A DNA stretch of 64,000 nucleotides from Paracoccaceae bacterium (GTDB lineage: Bacteria; Pseudomonadota; Alphaproteobacteria; Rhodobacterales; Rhodobacteraceae): the NCBI GenBank assembly GCA_018222585.1, contig JAAFAB010000006.1:124001-188000 (forward strand), given 5' to 3'. A program made the translations under genes and the position numbers. The notes below the pieces were generated by a model. It saw only the letters and a list, made by a program, of their open reading frames with translations. It did not search any database and was not told the origin of the DNA. Below are positions 1-8,487 of the stretch, piece by piece; the stretch's first letter is position 1, and each line of letters begins with the position of its first letter.

Positions 1-130
1 GGAAACCCGCGCCCCCGGCGTCGTGCCCTCCTACATGATCGAGGAGGCGACCCAGCGGCTCGACACCCCCACCACCGAGGCCGACGAGGCGGCACGTATC
101 GCCGCGGTGCTGAAAGGAACCCCCGCATGA
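1..130 (+). CDS. C-terminal fragment of an unidentified protein (5' end outside window)
   Basis: An open frame runs from base 2 to a TGA at 128-130 and ends in ...RIAAVLKGTPA. Its stop overlaps the ATG of the following glutamine synthetase gene in an ATGA arrangement, so the two are probably translationally coupled and belong to one operon. Only about 42 residues are visible, with no recognisable motif. Partners of PuuA-like synthetases are often amidotransferases or aminotransferases, but nothing seen here decides the identity. Confidence 0.6.
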   Translation, partial: ETRAPGVVPSYMIEEATQRLDTPTTEADEAARIAAVLKGTPA

Positions 131-1500
131 GCTCCGACACCGCCGGCGACTGGACCGACCATATCCCCGAGGCCGCCCGGGCCTACCTGGAAAACCGCCG
201 CCTCGACGAGGTGGAATGCATCATCTCGGACGTGCCCGGCATCGCGCGTGGCAAGGCCGTGCCCGCCTCGAAGTTCGCCCGCCAGAAGAACTTCCACCTG
301 CCGAACTCCATCTTCTTCCAGACCATCACCGGCGACTGGTCCGATGCCGCCGGCGACGAAGGCTTCATCGAGCCCGACATGATCCTGGAGCCCGATCTGT
401 CGACCGCCACCGCCGCCCCCTGGACCGGCGACTGGACGTTGCAGGTGATCCACGACGCCTTCGACCGCAAGGGCCGCCCGATCCCCTTTTCGCCGCGCAA
501 CGTGCTGAAACGGGTCTGCAAGCTCTATGAGGAGCAGGGCTGGAAGCCGGTCGTCGCCCCCGAGATGGAATTCTACCTCGTCGCCCGCAACGTCGACCCG
601 GCCAAGCCGATCTCGCCGATGATGGGCCGCTCGGGCCGCCCCGCCGCCGCCCGCCAGGCCTATTCGATGACCGCCGTCGACGAATTCGGCCCCGTCATCG
701 ACGATATCTACGACTTTGCCGAGGCCCAGGGCTTCGAGATCGACGGCATCACCCAGGAAGGCGGCGCCGGACAGCTGGAAATCAACCTGCGCCACGGCAG
801 CCCGGTGAAGCTGGCGGACGAGGTCTTCTACTTCAAGCGCCTGATCCGCGAGGCCGCCCTGCGCCACGACTGCTTCGCCACCTTCATGGCCAAGCCGATC
901 AGCGACGAACCCGGCTCGGCGATGCATATCCACCACTCGGTGCTGGACATCGAGACCGGCAAGAACATCTTCACCGGGCCCCAGGGCGGCGAGACGGATG
1001 CCTTCTACTATTTCATCGGCGGCCTGCAGAAGCACCTGCCGGAGTGCATCCCGCTGCTCGCCCCCTACGTGAACTCCTACCGCCGCTACGTGAAGGACCA
1101 CGCCGCGCCGATCAACCTTGAATGGGGCCGCGACAACCGCACCACGGGCATCCGCGTGCCGATCTCCTCGCCCGAAGCGCGCCGGGTCGAGAACCGCGTC
1201 GCAGGCATGGACTGCAACCCCTACCTCGGCATCGCCGCCTCCCTCGCCGCCGGCTACCTCGGCCTGATGAACGAGGAACGGGCCGAGAAGCAGTTCCGCG
1301 GCGATGCCTACGAGGGCGAAGGTGACTTCCCCCGTACCCTGGGCGAGGCGCTGGACACGATGGACGAGGCCAGCGCCCTGGCCGAGGTCCTCGGCCCCGA
1401 GTTCCTGCGCGTCTATTCCATCGTGAAGCGGACGGAGTACGAGGAATTCCTGAACGTCATCTCGCCCTGGGAACGCGAGCACCTGCTCCTGAACGTGTGA
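127..1500 (+). CDS. Glutamine synthetase family protein (PuuA-like, gamma-glutamyl-amine ligase type)
   Basis: This 457-residue cytoplasmic enzyme has the glutamine synthetase fold. An N-terminal beta-grasp part is followed by the catalytic domain with the metal-binding stretch PEMEFYL, the segment GAGQLEINL, the histidine-rich SAMHIHHS motif, and the ATP/glutamate-site region NRTTGIRVP with the downstream RVENR. The length and the H-I-H-H motif fit the PuuA/GlnA3 subfamily, which ligates glutamate to an amine, rather than housekeeping GlnA (about 470 aa with an adenylylation loop that I do not see). The ATG overlaps the stop of the upstream gene. An intrinsic terminator follows within 60 bp, so this is the last gene of its operon. 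The amine substrate cannot be read from the sequence; polyamine or ethanolamine-like substrates are possible. Confidence 0.9.
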   Translation: MSSDTAGDWTDHIPEAARAYLENRRLDEVECIISDVPGIARGKAVPASKFARQKNFHLPNSIFFQTITGDWSDAAGDEGFIEPDMILEPDLSTATAAPWTGDWTLQVIHDAFDRKGRPIPFSPRNVLKRVCKLYEEQGWKPVVAPEMEFYLVARNVDPAKPISPMMGRSGRPAAARQAYSMTAVDEFGPVIDDIYDFAEAQGFEIDGITQEGGAGQLEINLRHGSPVKLADEVFYFKRLIREAALRHDCFATFMAKPISDEPGSAMHIHHSVLDIETGKNIFTGPQGGETDAFYYFIGGLQKHLPECIPLLAPYVNSYRRYVKDHAAPINLEWGRDNRTTGIRVPISSPEARRVENRVAGMDCNPYLGIAASLAAGYLGLMNEERAEKQFRGDAYEGEGDFPRTLGEALDTMDEASALAEVLGPEFLRVYSIVKRTEYEEFLNVISPWEREHLLLNV

Positions 1501-1524
1501 TCCTGCATCCATCGGCGCTTGAAC

Positions 1525-1560
1525 GGGCCTCCGCCATACTGGCGGGGGCCCTTGTCGTTT
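1525..1560 (+). terminator. Intrinsic terminator after the glutamine synthetase gene
   Basis: A 12-bp stem (GGGCCTCCGCCA paired with TGGCGGGGGCCC, one wobble) with a 3-nt loop is followed by TTGTCGTTT. It lies 24 bp after the stop codon. Confidence 0.7.
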
Positions 1561-1587
1561 CGGGCCTGCGGCCCGAGCCTCCTGCGA

Positions 1588-1651
1588 CAGTATTTTCACC
1601 CATCGGATAGGGAAAGTGCCGCATACTTCCATCCGATGGCCGAAAATACTG
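1588..1651. repeat. Dispersed intergenic palindrome, family A (inverted pair)
   Basis: Two inverted copies of the AGTATTTTC..CATCGGAT element face each other across about 20 bp. The same core recurs at 8119-8281, 45406-45440 and 58156-58190, always outside coding sequence. The surrounding gap between the synthetase and aminotransferase genes holds no other feature. Confidence 0.7.
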
Positions 1652-1780
1652 CGGGGGAAGCCGCAGGCGGAGGGCAGAGCCCCCCACTCCGCCCGCCCCC
1701 CGGTTACATACTTTTCACTTTGCCCGCGCCGCCTCTTCCGTTAGATTTCCCGAAAGTGAGTTTCAGGAAAGCCGAAGACC

Positions 1781-2998
1781 ATGACCCTGCCGCCGAATGT
1801 CTACGACGCCGAACCGATCCCCGAAGCCGCCCGCGCAGAGGTCGAACGCCTGCTCTCCTCCGGGGATCTCTTCCGCTACACCGCGCCCGAGAACGCCCCC
1901 GTCACCCTGCTGGAAACCGAGTTCGCCGAGATGCTGGGCACGAAATATGCCTTGGCGGTCTCCTCCTGCTCGGCGGCGCTGTTCCTGTCGCTGAAGGCGC
2001 TGGACCTGCCGCGCGACGCGCGCGTGCTGATCCCGGGCTTCACCTTCGCCGCCGTGCCCTCTTCGGTCGTCCATGCGGATTGCCAGCCGGTGCTCTGCGA
2101 GGTGGGCGAGAACTACCGCATCGACATGGCGGACTTCGCCGCCAAGCTGCCGAGCTGCCAGGCGGTGATCATCAGCCACATGCGCGGTCATACCTCGGAC
2201 ATGGACGCCATCATGGCGCTCTGCGACGCGGCCGGCATCCCAGTGGTGGAAGACGCGGCGCACAGCCTCGGCACCACCTGGCACGGGCAGAACATCGGCA
2301 CCATCGGCACCATCGGCTGCTTCTCGTTCCAGAGCTACAAGCTGCTGAATTCCGGCGAAGGCGGCATCCTGGTCACCGATGACGCCGACCTGGTGGCCCG
2401 CGCCATCATCATGTCCGGCGCCTATGAGCACATGTGGAAGAAACACAAGGCCCGCCACGGCGAGAATTCCAACGACCTCGTCGAAGCGCTGGAGCGCTGG
2501 CAGAACCAGCTGCCGCTCTACAACCTGCGCCTGTCGAACCTTTCGGCCACGCTGATCCGCGCCCAGATCCCCGAGGTGCCCCGCCGGGTGCGCGACGGCC
2601 GCCGCAACCACGACCACACCGCCGCCGCCATCTCGGCCAGCCCCTGGATCGAGGTCCCCGCCAAGCTGGCCCCGGAAGAGCGCGCACCGGATTCGCTGCA
2701 GTTCAACCTTGTCGGCCTGTCGGACGCCCAGACGCTGGCCTTCCAGCAGGCCGCCGGCAAGCGTGGCATCAAGGTTCAGGTCTTCGGCATGTCCACCGAC
2801 AATGCCCGCGCCTTCTGGAACTGGCAGTTCATCCAGGACCTGCCCGAGCTGCCCCAGACCCGCGCCATGCTGATGCGCGCCTGCGACTGCCGCCTGCCCG
2901 CGCGCCTGACGCTTGAGGATTGCGACCTGATCGCCGCCGCCCTGGTCGGCGCGGCCGAGGATGTGATGAACGGCGCCATCACCCACGCCGCCGAGTAA
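1781..2998 (+). CDS. DegT/DnrJ/EryC1/StrS-type PLP aminotransferase
   Basis: This 405-residue fold-type I PLP enzyme resembles nucleotide-sugar or aminocyclitol aminotransferases. The N-terminal substrate loop is followed by SSCSAALFLSLKAL (cofactor phosphate region), VVEDAAHS with the PLP-ring aspartate D158, and SFQSYKLLNSGEGG with the Schiff-base lysine K187. It is cytoplasmic and homodimeric by family. It stands alone between repeat A1 and its own strong terminator. The proximity of a glutamine synthetase-family gene suggests amino-group metabolism, but they are separated by a terminator, so co-function is inference. The start at 1781 has AGGAAA about 10 bases upstream. Confidence 0.85.
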   Translation: MTLPPNVYDAEPIPEAARAEVERLLSSGDLFRYTAPENAPVTLLETEFAEMLGTKYALAVSSCSAALFLSLKALDLPRDARVLIPGFTFAAVPSSVVHADCQPVLCEVGENYRIDMADFAAKLPSCQAVIISHMRGHTSDMDAIMALCDAAGIPVVEDAAHSLGTTWHGQNIGTIGTIGCFSFQSYKLLNSGEGGILVTDDADLVARAIIMSGAYEHMWKKHKARHGENSNDLVEALERWQNQLPLYNLRLSNLSATLIRAQIPEVPRRVRDGRRNHDHTAAAISASPWIEVPAKLAPEERAPDSLQFNLVGLSDAQTLAFQQAAGKRGIKVQVFGMSTDNARAFWNWQFIQDLPELPQTRAMLMRACDCRLPARLTLEDCDLIAAALVGAAEDVMNGAITHAAE

Positions 2999-3026
2999 GG
3001 CCCGGGATCTCCCCTTGCACATGACT

Positions 3027-3061
3027 GCCCCGAGGCCACCGCCTCGGGGCGGTTTCGTTTT
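3027..3061 (+). terminator. Strong intrinsic terminator after the aminotransferase gene
   Basis: A perfect 10-bp stem (GCCCCGAGGC/GCCTCGGGGC) with loop CACC is followed by GGTTTCGTTTT, 28 bp past the stop. Confidence 0.85.
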
Positions 3062-3076
3062 GAGGGGCCTGCGCGG

Positions 3077-3793
3077 TCACGGCTGTCGCGGAAAGAAGCT
3101 CTTCGGGTTCAGCCAGTCCACGTAGGTCTCGGGGTCTGCCGGGTAGACCTCGAAATCCCGCTCCGGGCCAGCGATCGCACGGGCCGCGTCGCTCATCGCG
3201 ATGATGGCTCTTGCCCCGTCGAAGCTGCCGCTGATCAGGATCCCCGGATCGGGTGCATGCAGGGCATAGAGCATAGATCGCTTGAACGTGACGGCCTTTG
3301 CGCGATCGGCCAGGGCTTCGAGCGACACTTCCATGCTCTCGGTTCTGAACTCGTCACAGGCGGTCACATGGGTAAGCCCGAAGCGCCCAAGAAACCGTGC
3401 CAGGGCGGGTTCGAGGATCGCCGGCGGCGTGTCGCTTGCAGGCAGGTAGAGGTTTCGCGCCTCGGTCCATGCTGAGATCTCTTCCTGCAAGGCAATGCCT
3501 GCCCGCTCCGCATAGCCGAGGACACTCAGCAGCCAGACTGCGCGAAAGAAGGTCTCGCGGTCCCGTTCCGGTGCGACGGCGGCATGGACCTCGTGCCAGC
3601 CGACGGCCTCGCCCAGCCGTTTCTCCCGATCATCGAAATCCGCGCCCCTGTCGTCCCAGGCCTTCACCGGCTCGTAGCGGTCCCCCCCTCCGTCCCCTCG
3701 CGGCGCAGACGGTAGAAAGGATAGGGCGCGAGGAAGACATGCGGATAGATCCCCTGCCAGTGCCGCAGCAGCGGAACTGAAATGTCCGGACAC
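3077..3793 (-). CDS. Hypothetical protein, probably frameshifted at a 7-G run near its 5' end
   Basis: The 238-residue frame is protein-like from about residue 40 on (YEPVKAWDDRGADFDDREKR...), but its first 35 residues are low-complexity. The overlapping frame at 3664-3858 instead reads a natural-looking segment (GIYPHVFLAPYPFYRLRREG) and then runs into a stop. Both frames meet at a run of seven G on the coding strand around 3681-3687. One inserted G, or two deleted, would join them into a single protein of about 255 residues starting near 3858 or at a nearby GTG. The protein vaguely recalls the DUF2711 family, which I cannot confirm. It has no signal peptide or membrane segment. Convergent with the upstream aminotransferase. 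It could be a pseudogene, a phase-variable gene or a sequencing error. Confidence 0.55.
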   Translation of the reverse strand: MSGHFSSAAAALAGDLSACLPRALSFLPSAPRGDGGGDRYEPVKAWDDRGADFDDREKRLGEAVGWHEVHAAVAPERDRETFFRAVWLLSVLGYAERAGIALQEEISAWTEARNLYLPASDTPPAILEPALARFLGRFGLTHVTACDEFRTESMEVSLEALADRAKAVTFKRSMLYALHAPDPGILISGSFDGARAIIAMSDAARAIAGPERDFEVYPADPETYVDWLNPKSFFPRQP

Positions 3794-3900
3794 TCGATCT
3801 GCCTGTTCACCCGTTGCCCCCGTCCAGTTCGAATGCCCCGAGGCCGGCCCGGGACCATCTTTTTCCGCTATAGGTCGTCCCGTGCCTCTACCAGTCGCTT

Positions 3901-3974
3901 ACGGCTGACGGCCTACGGCTCACGGCTCACGGCTCACGGCTCACGGCTCACGGCTCACGGCTCACGGCTCACGG
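3901..3974. repeat. Tandem repeat of 7-bp unit ACGGCTC, about 10 units
   Basis: Eight exact ACGGCTC units (3915-3970) are flanked by degenerate units ACGGCTG and ACGGCCT on the left and a partial ACGG on the right. The array lies in the gap between the hypothetical gene and truA. The 7-bp period would change frame if translated, but no credible gene crosses it. Confidence 0.95.
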
Positions 3975-4058
3975 TAGCCACCCGGAGGAAGGGATCAAGG
4001 ACTTTCAAGGGACGGCGGGCGGGGCGTCGTGGCCCGAAGGCCACGCGCGCCGGCGCCG

Positions 4059-4826
4059 TCACGCGAAAGGATCGTCCGGATATCCGACCCCGGCCAGATA
4101 CAGCCCCGCCGGCGGGCAGACCGGCCCGCAGGTCGCACGGTCCCGCGCCTCCAGCGCGTCGCGCACCTGCTCGGGCGCCCAGGCGCCGGTGCCGACCCGC
4201 TCCAGCGTGCCGACGATCGAGCGCACCTGGTTGTGCAGGAAACTGCGCGCCCGCAGGTGGAACCGCAGCTCGTGCCCCGAGGGCCCGACGACCTCCTCGA
4301 TGCGGATCTCGTCCAGCGTCTTCACCGGGCTCGCCGCCTGGCAGATCGAGCTGCGGAAGGTGGTGAAATCGTGGTTGCCCAGCAGAAAGGCCGCGCCCTC
4401 GCGCATCGCCGCCGCGTCCAGCTCCTGTTTCACCTGCCAGACCAGCCCGGCCTCGAAGGTCGCCGGCGCCCGCCGCATCAGCAGGCGGAACAGGTAGCGC
4501 CGCTCCTGGGCCGAGAACCTTGCGTGCCAGTCCTCCGCGACAAGGGCGCAATCCCGGATCGCCACCGGCAGCGGCTTCAGGTGAAAGTTCAGCGCCTCGG
4601 ACAGGCGGAAGGGATCCCAGTCGCGCGTCAGGTCGCAATGGGCGACCTGCCCCGTGGCATGAACCCCCGCATCGGTGCGCCCGGCAGCGGCAATGGTATG
4701 AGTCCCTGGCTCCAGCTTGGCCAGAGCAGCTTCGATGGCCCCCTGGACCGAGGGCTGATCGGCCTGCCTCTGCCAACCGGCAAAGGGGCCGCCATGATAT
4801 TCGACTTGCAAGGCATATCTGGGCAT
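4059..4826 (-). CDS. truA: tRNA pseudouridine(38-40) synthase TruA
   Basis: TruA isomerises uridines 38-40 of the anticodon arm to pseudouridine. The 255-residue product has the usual family length. It begins [20 protein letters not shown] and carries the catalytic motif [12 protein letters not shown] with the nucleophilic aspartate D52. Later family landmarks are the RRYLFRL and RSFLHNQVR segments. I chose the ATG at 4824-4826 because family members start at this point, although the open frame continues upstream. No strong Shine-Dalgarno sequence is seen. The gene is divergent from ycjX. Confidence 0.95.
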   Translation of the reverse strand: MPRYALQVEYHGGPFAGWQRQADQPSVQGAIEAALAKLEPGTHTIAAAGRTDAGVHATGQVAHCDLTRDWDPFRLSEALNFHLKPLPVAIRDCALVAEDWHARFSAQERRYLFRLLMRRAPATFEAGLVWQVKQELDAAAMREGAAFLLGNHDFTTFRSSICQAASPVKTLDEIRIEEVVGPSGHELRFHLRARSFLHNQVRSIVGTLERVGTGAWAPEQVRDALEARDRATCGPVCPPAGLYLAGVGYPDDPFA

Positions 4827-4944
4827 GAGGCGCGGCTTAGCCCAAAGACCTGCCCCTCGGCAATCTCGCAGCGCGCTCCCCAGGGCCCAAAGCGGACGGG
4901 CACGACATCGCCCTGCGGTCGCCCAAAGCACTGGCGCACCCCAT

Positions 4945-5049
4945 TTTGCAAACAGCAAAGCGTTCCCTTCTGCAAACTTCCGCGCCGCTTCAGCAACCGG
5001 CACCCGGCCCGCGGGATTTGCGAAGCCGCAAACCCTTAACCTTTGCAAA
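4945..5049. promoter_or_regulatory. Cluster of TTTGCAAA octamers upstream of ycjX
   Basis: Exact TTTGCAAA palindromes occur at 4945-4952 and 5042-5049, with degenerate copies (CTGCAAAC, TTTGCGAA) between them, in the truA-ycjX divergent region. The octamer resembles the site described for PccR/ScfR-type regulators of short-chain acyl metabolism; the link here is inference. Confidence 0.4.
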
Positions 5050-5173
5050 CCTGGATCCGACCTGCCACGGGCCCGGATCCCCAGGCGCCCTGCCAATGCG
5101 CGCCACTTCCTCGCGCCTTGGAATATCCTGCCCCCGCCTCTATCTTGAACCGGGCAGGCAGAAGGACCAGAAC

Positions 5174-6604
5174 GTGACGGCAGGCATTACCCGCTTCGGC
5201 ATCGGCACCCTCGCGGATGGCGTATCGCGCCAGGTCGAGGCCGCCTCGGACAGCCTTTCCGCCGCCTTCTTCGAGCCGGTCATCCGCCTGGGTGTCACCG
5301 GCATGGCGCGGGCAGGCAAGACGGTTTTCATCACCTCGCTGGTCGCCAACCTGCTGAACCGCGCCCGCATGGCCGGTCTGGTGGCCGAGGCGGAGGGGCG
5401 CATCCTGACGGCGTTCCTGCAGCCCCAGCCCGATGTCACCCTGCCGCGCTTCGACTTCGAGGATCACCTCGCCGCCCTCACCGGGCCGGCGCCGCACTGG
5501 CCTGAAAGCACCCGCTCGATCTCGGAACTGCGGCTGTCGTTCCGTGTCCGCCCGACCGGGCTGCTCGGCGGTATTTCCGGTCCGCGCACCCTGCACCTGG
5601 ATATCGTCGACTACCCCGGCGAATGGCTGCTCGACCTCGGGCTGATGGAAAAGAGCTACGCCGACTGGTCCGCCGACCTGCTGGCACGGATGGACAGGCG
5701 CCCCGCCGCCCAGCCCTTCCTGCAGGCTGCCCGCACCGCCGCCCATACTGCCAGCTTCGAGGAACCTCAGGCGCAGGAGCTGGCCCGCCTCTACACCGCG
5801 TACCTGACCGAGGCCCGCAAGCTGGGCCTGTCCGATGTCACCCCGGGCCGTTTCCTGCTGCCAGGCGACCTGGCCGGCTCTCCCGTCCTCACCTTCGCGC
5901 CCCTGCCCCCGGAAGACCGCGCGCCCCGCCGCGGCCTCTGGCGCGAGATGGAACGGCGGTACGAGGCCTACAAGGCCCGCGTCGTCAAACCGTTCTTCAC
6001 CGAGCACTTCGCCAGGATCGACCGCCAGGTGGTGCTGGTCGACGCGCTTTCCGCAATCCATGCGGGACCCGAGGCGGTTGACGACCTGGGCCGCGGCATG
6101 GAGGCGATCCTTGCCGCCTTCCGCCCCGGTCGCAATGCCTGGCTGACGCAATTCCTCTTCGGCAAGCGGGTCGAGAGGATCCTCTTCGCCGCCACCAAGG
6201 CCGACCACCTGCACCACTCCCAGCACGGCCGCCTGACCGCGGTGCTGGACGAGCTGCTCGCCTCCGCCACCCGTCGCGCCGATTTCGCCGGCGCCCGCAC
6301 GGCCTCGATGTCGATTGCCGCATTGCGCTGCACGGTCGAGGAGAGCCTGCGCCACGAGGGCCGGCTGCTGGACTGCGTGCGCGGGCAGCTGGAAGACGGG
6401 CGCGAGGCCGCGCTCTATCCCGGTGACTTGCCAGAGGATCCGACCCGCATCACCCGCGGCTTCGCGGCAGGCGAGCGCTGGCTGGACGGGGATTACCAGA
6501 TCATGAAGTTCCGCCCCGCGCAGCTGTCCCTCCGTCCCGGCGAGGGGCCGCCGCATATCCGCCTCGACCGCGCCGCACAGTTCCTGTTGGGGGATCGCCT
6601 GTGA
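5174..6604 (+). CDS. ycjX: YcjX-family P-loop NTPase (DUF463)
   Basis: This 476-residue protein is of the YcjX family, stress-associated GTPase-like proteins whose exact role is unknown. The Walker A-like motif GMARAGKT lies at residues 43-50, followed by [12 protein letters not shown]. The segment [16 protein letters not shown] is the family's switch/Walker B region, and [12 protein letters not shown] fits a TKAD-type base-recognition motif. I chose the GTG at 5174, preceded by AAGGACC, because residues upstream are not protein-like. It forms an operon with a GNAT gene (GTGA overlap) and ycjF. In enterobacteria ycjX and ycjF are also adjacent, which supports the call. Confidence 0.9.
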   Translation: MTAGITRFGIGTLADGVSRQVEAASDSLSAAFFEPVIRLGVTGMARAGKTVFITSLVANLLNRARMAGLVAEAEGRILTAFLQPQPDVTLPRFDFEDHLAALTGPAPHWPESTRSISELRLSFRVRPTGLLGGISGPRTLHLDIVDYPGEWLLDLGLMEKSYADWSADLLARMDRRPAAQPFLQAARTAAHTASFEEPQAQELARLYTAYLTEARKLGLSDVTPGRFLLPGDLAGSPVLTFAPLPPEDRAPRRGLWREMERRYEAYKARVVKPFFTEHFARIDRQVVLVDALSAIHAGPEAVDDLGRGMEAILAAFRPGRNAWLTQFLFGKRVERILFAATKADHLHHSQHGRLTAVLDELLASATRRADFAGARTASMSIAALRCTVEESLRHEGRLLDCVRGQLEDGREAALYPGDLPEDPTRITRGFAAGERWLDGDYQIMKFRPAQLSLRPGEGPPHIRLDRAAQFLLGDRL

Positions 6605-7074
6605 CGCCCCGCCCCGCCCGGATCTGGCACCTGCCTGCCCTGGCCCGCGTGCTCTGGTCCCACACCCGGGCGGACGACCACCCCCGCGCCCGCTCGCGTC
6701 TGTCGGACCTGGTGCTGCTGAACGGGTTGCGCCGCCGCGACACCCTGCGCATGGTCCGCCACGGCGGGCGGATCACGGGCTTCCTGGCCCGCCGCGACGG
6801 GCTGATCCTCGCGCTCTACGTCTCCCCCGGGGCGCGGCGCCGCGGCCTCGGCCGGGCGCTGCTGCGCGAGGCCAAGGCGCAGACGGCGGCGCTGTCGATC
6901 TGGACACCGCAGGACAATGCCGTGGCGCGCCGCTTCTACGCCGCCGAGGGCTTCGTCACCATGGGTTACGGCGATGGCTCGGGCAATGACGAGGCCCTGC
7001 CCGAGGTCCTGATGGTCTGGTCGGCCAACCCGCACCATCCCGGCCAACACCGACTTGGAAGGCACGCCGCATGA
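6601..7074 (+). CDS. GNAT-family N-acetyltransferase
   Basis: The 157-residue protein has the GNAT acetyl-CoA binding motif A (ALYVSPGARRRGLGRALL, about residues 74-91) and the downstream WTPQDNAVARRFYAAEGF segment (beta5/alpha4). The GTG start overlaps the ycjX stop (GTGA) and its own stop overlaps the ycjF start (ATGA). It is thus coupled on both sides between two genes that normally work together. The acceptor substrate is unknown. A protein acetylation role toward YcjX/YcjF is conceivable, but nothing in the sequence shows it. Confidence 0.88.
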   Translation: MTPRPARIWHLPALARVLWSHTRADDHPRARSRLSDLVLLNGLRRRDTLRMVRHGGRITGFLARRDGLILALYVSPGARRRGLGRALLREAKAQTAALSIWTPQDNAVARRFYAAEGFVTMGYGDGSGNDEALPEVLMVWSANPHHPGQHRLGRHAA

Positions 7075-8084
7075 CCGACTCCCCCCGCAAATCCCCGGTG
7101 CTGATCGAACTGGACGGACCCGCGGCCGATCCCGGCGCGGCGCCTCCCGTCCCGGACGACCCGCTGCCCGGCGCCGAGGCCGGGCTGGCCAGGGGCGCGC
7201 GATTGATGGCACGCCGCCCCTCGCGGTTGGCGCGCTGGTTCTGGGGGCTGGCCGGAACGCTGCTGACCGTGGCGGTGACGACCGCCGCCTGGAACGCCGT
7301 CACCGGGCTGATCGCCACGACGCCCTGGCTGGGCTGGGCCGTCTCGGCGCTGCTGGCGGCCTTCGTGCTGGTGCTGCTGGCCATCGTGATGAAGGAGATC
7401 ACCGCCTTCGCCCGCCTGTCGCGAATAGAGCAGCTGCATCACGCCCTGGCCGGGGCCCGCGTCGCGGAGGACCTCTCGGCCGCCCGCGCCGCGACGAAAC
7501 AGCTGACGACCCTCTACCGCCACCGCGCCGACATGCGCTGGCCGCTGGAGCGTTTCGCCGAGCGCACCCCCGACCAGTTCGACGCCGGGGCCCTGATCGA
7601 CCTGGCAGAACAGGAGTTGCTGACGCCTCTCGACCGCGCCGCCCGGAGCGAGGTCGAGGCCGCCGCCCGCCAGGTCGCCACGGTCACGGCCCTGGTGCCG
7701 CTGGCCTTCGCCGACGTGCTGACGGCGCTGACCTCCAACATCCGCATGATCCGCCGCATTGCCGAGATCTACGGCGGCCGCTCGGGCACCCTCGGCTCGC
7801 TGCGCCTGCTGCGCGCGGTGATGACCCATCTGGTCGCCACCGGTGCCGTGGCCATGGGCGACGACATGCTGGGCTCGATCCTGGGGGGCAACTTGCTGGC
7901 CCGCCTGTCGCGCCGCTTCGGCGAGGGCGTGGTCAATGGCGCGCTCACCGCCCGTGTCGGCGTTGCCGCGATGGAGGTCTGCCGCCCGATGCCCTTCTCG
8001 GACCGCCGCCGCCCCCGGGTCACCGCGATCATCCAGAGCGCCCTGACCGGGCTCTTTGCCAGGGCAGAGAAGAGCGGGGACTGA
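7071..8084 (+). CDS. ycjF: YcjF-family inner-membrane protein (TIGR01620/DUF697)
   Basis: The 337-residue protein has a proline-rich cytoplasmic N-terminus (1-55), two transmembrane helices at about 58-80 and 86-110 (FWGLAGTLLTVAVTTAAW; AVSALLAAFVLVLLAIVM), and a C-terminal DUF697-like domain with TALTSNIRMIRRIAEIYGG and LLRAVMTHLVATGAVAMGDD. This matches YcjF, the membrane partner of YcjX. Its ATG overlaps the stop of the GNAT gene. It is the last gene of the operon; the palindromic repeat follows 35 bp downstream. Confidence 0.88.
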   Translation: MTDSPRKSPVLIELDGPAADPGAAPPVPDDPLPGAEAGLARGARLMARRPSRLARWFWGLAGTLLTVAVTTAAWNAVTGLIATTPWLGWAVSALLAAFVLVLLAIVMKEITAFARLSRIEQLHHALAGARVAEDLSAARAATKQLTTLYRHRADMRWPLERFAERTPDQFDAGALIDLAEQELLTPLDRAARSEVEAAARQVATVTALVPLAFADVLTALTSNIRMIRRIAEIYGGRSGTLGSLRLLRAVMTHLVATGAVAMGDDMLGSILGGNLLARLSRRFGEGVVNGALTARVGVAAMEVCRPMPFSDRRRPRVTAIIQSALTGLFARAEKSGD

Positions 8085-8118
8085 GGAAGAAGGGGGCGCT
8101 GCCCCCCGTCGCTGCGCG

Positions 8119-8281
8119 CCTCCCCCCGGAGTATTTCCAGCCTGGTGATGCGACGAGACGGAGCCGGAAAGGCGGCCTCGTTTCGCAGTGGAGGGCGTGC
8201 ACGCTCTCGGTGGAAAGGGAGGCCGCCTTTTCGGCACTGTCCCGCATCATCACCAGGCTGAAAATACTCCCGCCGGAGGCC
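8119..8281. repeat. Long imperfect palindrome, family A (arms about 60 bp)
   Basis: The left arm contains GGAGTATTTCCAGCCTGGTG and continues to GGAAAGGCGGCCTC. The right arm is its reverse complement (GAGGCCGCCTTTTC ... CACCAGGCTGAAAATACTCC) with a few mismatches and a centre near 8200. It fills most of the 400-bp gap between ycjF and ileS. The rest (8282-8487) shows nothing I can name. Transcription through it would give a very long hairpin. Confidence 0.85.
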
Positions 8282-8487
8282 TCAGACGGCCCGACTGAGC
8301 GCGGGGCGCGATCCTCTGGACGCCCTGCCCCGCCGCGTGTACATAACCCCCATGATGACCCGAGCCTTCGCCATCATCATTCGAATTACATGCCCGGCGC
8401 TCTGAACGCGAGCCGCCGGGACAAGGCGTATGGGATACCGCGCCGACCTTTCACAGACATTGCGACTTCCTGAAACGGATCACGACC

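Noticed and set aside
31-1632. 533-codon minus-strand frame opposite the glutamine synthetase
   Set aside because: Shadow frame with repetitive Gly/Val/Ala/Asp translation and no motif.
3901-3974. CRISPR-like array
   Set aside because: Units are only 7 bp and directly adjacent, with no spacers and no cas genes.
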